In this document: one piece after another, positions 59,930 through 64,000 of the stretch
Layout: each line of letters begins with the position of its first letter
How positions within the stretch are numbered: the stretch's first letter is position 1
DNA from: Holothuria scabra
Lineage: Eukaryota; Echinodermata; Holothuroidea; Aspidochirotida; Holothuriidae
DNA: 64,000 bases
Direction: 5' to 3'
NCBI GenBank assembly: GCA_037179385.1
Contig: CM074193.1
Location: 36,606,846-36,670,845 of the forward strand
Program-made: the position numbers and the translations under genes
Notes under the pieces: model-generated
Told to the model about the DNA's origin: nothing
The model's database searches: none
The model's input: the letters and a program-made list of their open reading frames with translations, nothing else

Positions 59930-60345
59930 GTGATCAGGGAGTACTTTTCTTGTGTGCTACGAGCCAACTGATGGTGGCGTTCTCGATTCATCGACAGTAT
60001 GTATATTTCTTTTCTCAGTGTATATCCTCCATTACTGTAGATCCTGGTAGTGCTCCTGTGCACACAATGTAGCGGTATATGTGGCATGTACCCACAGTAT
60101 TTCCCCCCAAATGGTAGTGGTACAATTTTTCTGGTAATTTCCTGATCAATTTATAATTTGCTCATGTGCCATTTAGGTGATCACTTTTATTTTGTGAAAG
60201 AAGGCTCAAAATATTATTTATATGGATTCTTACCCCAGGAAGTGCCATTTTTGGCCAAAGTATTCTACACACTCCAACCCAATAAATGGTGCTGGTATGC
60301 TAAGATATTCTTTTGGGCAGGATAACACTGGTTGCCAACCCCTTG
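59930..60345 (+). mobile_element. Diverged fragment of the hAT-like element
   Basis: GCCAACTGATGGTGGCG, GTGAAAGAAGGCTCAAAATA and GGGCAGGATAACA blocks match 52150-52430 in content; no ends preserved. Confidence 0.6.
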
Positions 60346-60379
60346 CCTATGCTGCCAAAAATTCCTGTCCTAAGCCTTA

Positions 60380-63065
60380 AATATAATTATGAATGGAGTA
60401 AGATATCAAGCCTCAAGCTCGAAATTTCTTTTAAAAAGAAATATTATATTGAAAAGACTGAGGAACCAAGCCTCATGCTTGGTACAGTACTTCATTCTGA
60501 AACATGTATTATATAAAAAATAGAATACATATAAATGGACTGAGATACCAAGCCTGATGCTTGGTATTTCATTCCATAACATGTATTACATTAAATGGAA
60601 TGAGATACCAAGCTCAAGATTGGTATTTCATTCCATAACATGTATTGCATTAAATGGACTGAGATACCAAGCCTCATGCTTGGTACTTCATTCCATAACA
60701 TGTATTACATTAAATGGAATGAGATACCAAGCCTCAAGATTGGTATTTCATTCTATAACATGTTTTACATTAAATGGACTGAGATACCAAGCCTCATGCT
60801 TGGTACTTCATTCTTTGACATGTTTTACATTAAATGGACTGAGATACCAAGCCTCAAGATTGGTATTTCATTCCATAACATGTATTACATTAAAAGGACT
60901 GAGATACCAAGCCTCATGCTTGGTACTTCATTCCATAACATGTTTTACATTAAATGGAATGAGATACCATGCCTCATGCTCTGTACTTCATTCCATAACA
61001 TGTATTACATTAAAAGGACTGAGATAAAAAGCCTCATGCTTGGTACTTCATTCCATAACATGTATTACATTAAATGGACTGAGATACCAAGCCTCAAGAT
61101 TGGTATTTCATTCCATAACATGTATTACATTAAGTAGACAGAGGTACCAAGCCTCAAGATTGGTACTTCATTCCATAACATGTATTACATTAAATGAAAT
61201 GAGATACCAAACCTCATGCTTGGTACTTCATTCCATAACATGTTTTACATTAAATGGACTGAGATACCAAGCCTCAAGATTGGTAGTTCATTCCATAACA
61301 TGCTTTACATTAAATGGACTGAGATACCAAGCTCAAGATTGGTATTTCATTCCATAACATGTATTACATTAAATGGACTGAGATACCAAGCCTCATGCTT
61401 GGTACTTCATTCCATTACATGTATTACATTAAATGGACTAAGATACCAAGCCTCAAGATTGGTATTTCAATCTATAACATGTTTTACATTAAATGGACTG
61501 AGATACCAAGCCTCAAGATTGGTATTTCATTCAATAACATGTATTACATTAAAAGGACTGAGATACCAAGCCTCATGCTTGGTACTTCATTCCATAACAT
61601 GTATTACATTAAAAGGACTGAGATAAAAAGCCTCATGCTTGGTACTTCATTCCATAACATGTATTACATTAAATGGACTGAGATACCAAGCCTCAAGATT
61701 GGTATTTCATTCCATAACATGTATTACATTAAGTAGACAGAGGTACCAAGCCTCAAGATTGGTACTTCATTCCATAACATGTATTACATTAAATGAAATG
61801 AGATACCAAACCTCATGCTTGGTACTTCATTCCATAACATGTTTTACATTAAATGGACTGAGATACCAAGCCTCAAGATTGGTATTTCATTCCATAACAT
61901 GTTTTACATTAAATGGACTAAGATACCAAGCTCAAGATTGGTATTTCATTCCATAACATGTATTACATTAAATGGACTGAGATACCAAGCCTCATGCTTG
62001 GTACTTCATTCCATTACATGTATTTCATTAAATGGACTAAGATACCAAGCCTCAAGATTGGTATTTCAATCTATAACATGTTTTACATTAAATGGAATGA
62101 GATACCAAGCCTCAAGATTGGTATTTCATTCTCATGTATTACATTAAAAGGACTGAGATACCAAGCCTCACGCTTGGTACTTCATTCCATAACATGTTTT
62201 ACATTAAATGGAATGAGACACCAAGCCTCAAGATTGGTATTTCACTCCATAACATGTATTACATTAAGTAGACAGAGGTACCAAGCCTCAAGATTGGTAC
62301 TTCATTCCATAACATGTATTACATTAAATGGAATGAGATACCAAGCCTCACGCTTGGTACTTCATTCCATAACATGTTTTACATTAAGTGGACTGAGATA
62401 CCAAGCCTCAAGATTGGTATTTCATTCCATAACATGTTTTACATTAAATGGACTAAGATACCAAGCTCAAGATTGGTATTTCATTCCATAACATGTATTA
62501 CATTAAATGGACTGAGATACCAAGCCTCATGCTTGGTACTTCATTCCATTACATGTATTACATTAAATGGACTAAGATACCAAGCCTCAAGATTGGTATT
62601 TCAATCTATAACATGTTTTACATTAAATGGAATGAGATACCAAGCCTCAAGATTGGTATTTCATTCTCATGTATTACATTAAAAGGACTGAGATACCAAG
62701 CCTCATGCTTGGTACTTCATTCCATAACATGTTTTACATTAAATGGAATGAGACACCAAGCCTCAAGATTGGTATTTCACTCCATAACATGTATTACATT
62801 AAGTAGACAGAGGTACCAAGCCTCAAGATTGGTACTTCATTCCATAACATGTATTATATTAAATGGAATGAGATACCAAGCCTCACGCTTGGTACTTCAT
62901 TCCATAACATGTTTTACATTAAGTGGACTGAGATACCAAGCCTCAAGATTGGTATTTCATTCCATAACATGTTTTACATTAAATGGACATATCGAGATAC
63001 CAAGCTTCAAGCTTGGTACTTCTTTCTGTTACAAGTATTCATTATATTAAGTTGATTGAGACCCC
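60380..63065 (+). repeat. 60-bp minisatellite, ~44 copies, with higher-order repeats
   Basis: Units are 60 bp, with occasional 59-bp and 56-bp variants. Each has GATACCAAGCCTC, then either ATGCTTGGTAC (making a hairpin TACCAAGC/GCTTGGTA) or AAGATTGGTAT, and TGTATTACATTAAATGGACT. Because 60 is divisible by 3, two frames stay open and give 20-residue repeat translations; the 59- and 56-bp units switch frame, and no start context or homologous protein is known, so I do not call a gene. Blocks of 599 bp (61021-61619) and 535 bp (62131-62665) repeat. Confidence 0.95.
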
Positions 63066-64000
63066 AAGCCACATGCAGACAGGCTTGCCACGTCACATAA
63101 GTCTACAGGTGCTTAGAACTTTCGTCTCAGTTTTTACGTTAGAAGTCTAAGGTAGGCCTAGCAATAATACTGTGGCAGTGGGTAGGACTAACGTTAGCAT
63201 CTACCCTACTTCTCCATTTTCGCGCAATTCGGATTTGTGCTAATTCATGCACAGTTACTTGGGTGCTTCTTTCACGATTCGTTCATATATAGATCGGCCT
63301 GTCGACAGTAATATCTGGCGGTTCTTGGACCTGTCAAAACTGTACTTAATTTCAGGCTGGGCTGTTTTCAATATTCTTCAAAGTTCAAAGCCATATGCCC
63401 AATATCAGGACTGCATCGTACTGCACTGCTTGCTAACTAAACTGTATATACCGTATTTACTCTATTAAACGCCCCGGGGGCGTGAAATTTTCGTTAAGGG
63501 GGCGTTTATTAGAGTCAAATTTATGTGACTTCTGATAAACTGCTACATTTGGCATATTTGTCCATTTGGTTGTGAGCTTCACAATCAGCTGTGAGCTCCT
63601 CCCCAATGATCGGTAACCAAACTTCCCTATAAATATGGTAGCCACGAACAGCACTCTGAACTTTGCAAGTGTGATCAACTTTCGCCGACATCTTAATATG
63701 TAACTTACGCACAGAAGTGACTTTTTTACGTGCCCGCGACCTATGCATGCATGCATGCTGTGCACAGTATACAGCCAGGCCTCACGTTGCTATACTGACC
63801 GGCCGGTTATACGCACGTACATACGGTAATTGCATAATAGTTACCGTGAGTAGTACCATTAGCAGTACATACCGAGCCAGCAGACAACGGTACGAAAAAG
63901 CCTTTCTTTTCTTGTGGGGGTATGCATGACGTTTCATGACGTCATAACTCATTTATACGTAATTAGATAAAACTTGCCATTTTCGAGGGCTTATATATCA
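63066..64000. other. No gene recognised
   Basis: Apart from the inverted element at 63452, unique-looking sequence with AGGCCTA at 63153 and short frames on both strands. Confidence 0.4.
63452..63520. mobile_element. Small inverted element, CTATTAAACGCCCC
   Basis: ACTCTATTAAACGCCCC and GGGGCGTTTATTAGAGT are inverted around a short spacer, next to ATACCGTATTTA. Termini of this kind are seen in many marine invertebrate MITEs. Confidence 0.6.

Noticed and set aside
60380..63065. CRISPR or coding repeat protein
   Set aside because: No unique spacers; unit-length variants change frame; more simply a minisatellite.

Overview
This looks like a gene-poor, repeat-rich piece of an animal nuclear genome. 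There is no operon structure, long open frames are rare, A+T content is high, and there are interspersed non-LTR retrotransposons, tRNA-derived SINEs, MITEs, large microsatellites and a spliced receptor gene with a 9.25-kb intron. The recurring AGGCCTA words, the hAT-type termini and the SINE types suggest a marine deuterostome invertebrate (echinoderm or hemichordate). That placement is an inference from general familiarity, not from a search.

The only gene I can defend end to end is a class A (rhodopsin-family) GPCR on the minus strand. Exon 1 (48068-48783) holds TM1-TM5 and exon 2 (38454-38814) holds TM6-TM7. The GT-AG phase-2 intron between them gives a 358-residue receptor. The intron is filled with SINEs, a LINE copy, MITEs and TIR elements. 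Two weak gene candidates are also listed: a short first exon near 33951 and an open frame at 30179-30664.

The rest is transposon archaeology. 1-12 kb: MITEs, an element with 13-bp CAGGGTTCCCAGC termini, a SINE whose tail became a TGAC microsatellite, and a palindromic 20-bp module array. 12.2-16.6 kb: a hAT-like element with a perfect 8-bp target duplication, into which a 381-bp TA-target MITE and a young LINE have inserted. 18-21.4 kb: tandem repeats, including an array of about 145-bp units carrying AGGTCAAAGGTCA. 22.5-27.4 kb: composite inverted-arm elements. 27.6-33.1 kb: two copies of a tRNA(Ser/Leu)-like SINE, a 90-bp hAT MITE and another AGGTCA-type array. 34.2-37.5 kb: a second hAT-like copy whose right target duplication was itself split by an 832-bp foldback element. 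38.2-48.8 kb: the GPCR locus. 49.3-53.4 kb: a GATATC-module foldback, then a third hAT-like copy with 8-bp duplication inside a 343-bp MITE. 57.3-60.3 kb: minus-strand AGGTCA arrays, a TTAA-flanked MITE and a hAT remnant. 60.4-63.1 kb: a roughly 44-copy 60-bp minisatellite with higher-order 599-bp and 535-bp repeats.

The clearest observations for follow-up are: the nested insertion history, which can be dated by order from intact target duplications; a small structured poly(A)-tailed retroposon with two independent target duplications; the perfect nuclear-receptor-like DR1 motif embedded in tandem arrays; and several otherwise unrelated MITE families built from about 20-bp alternating inverted modules.
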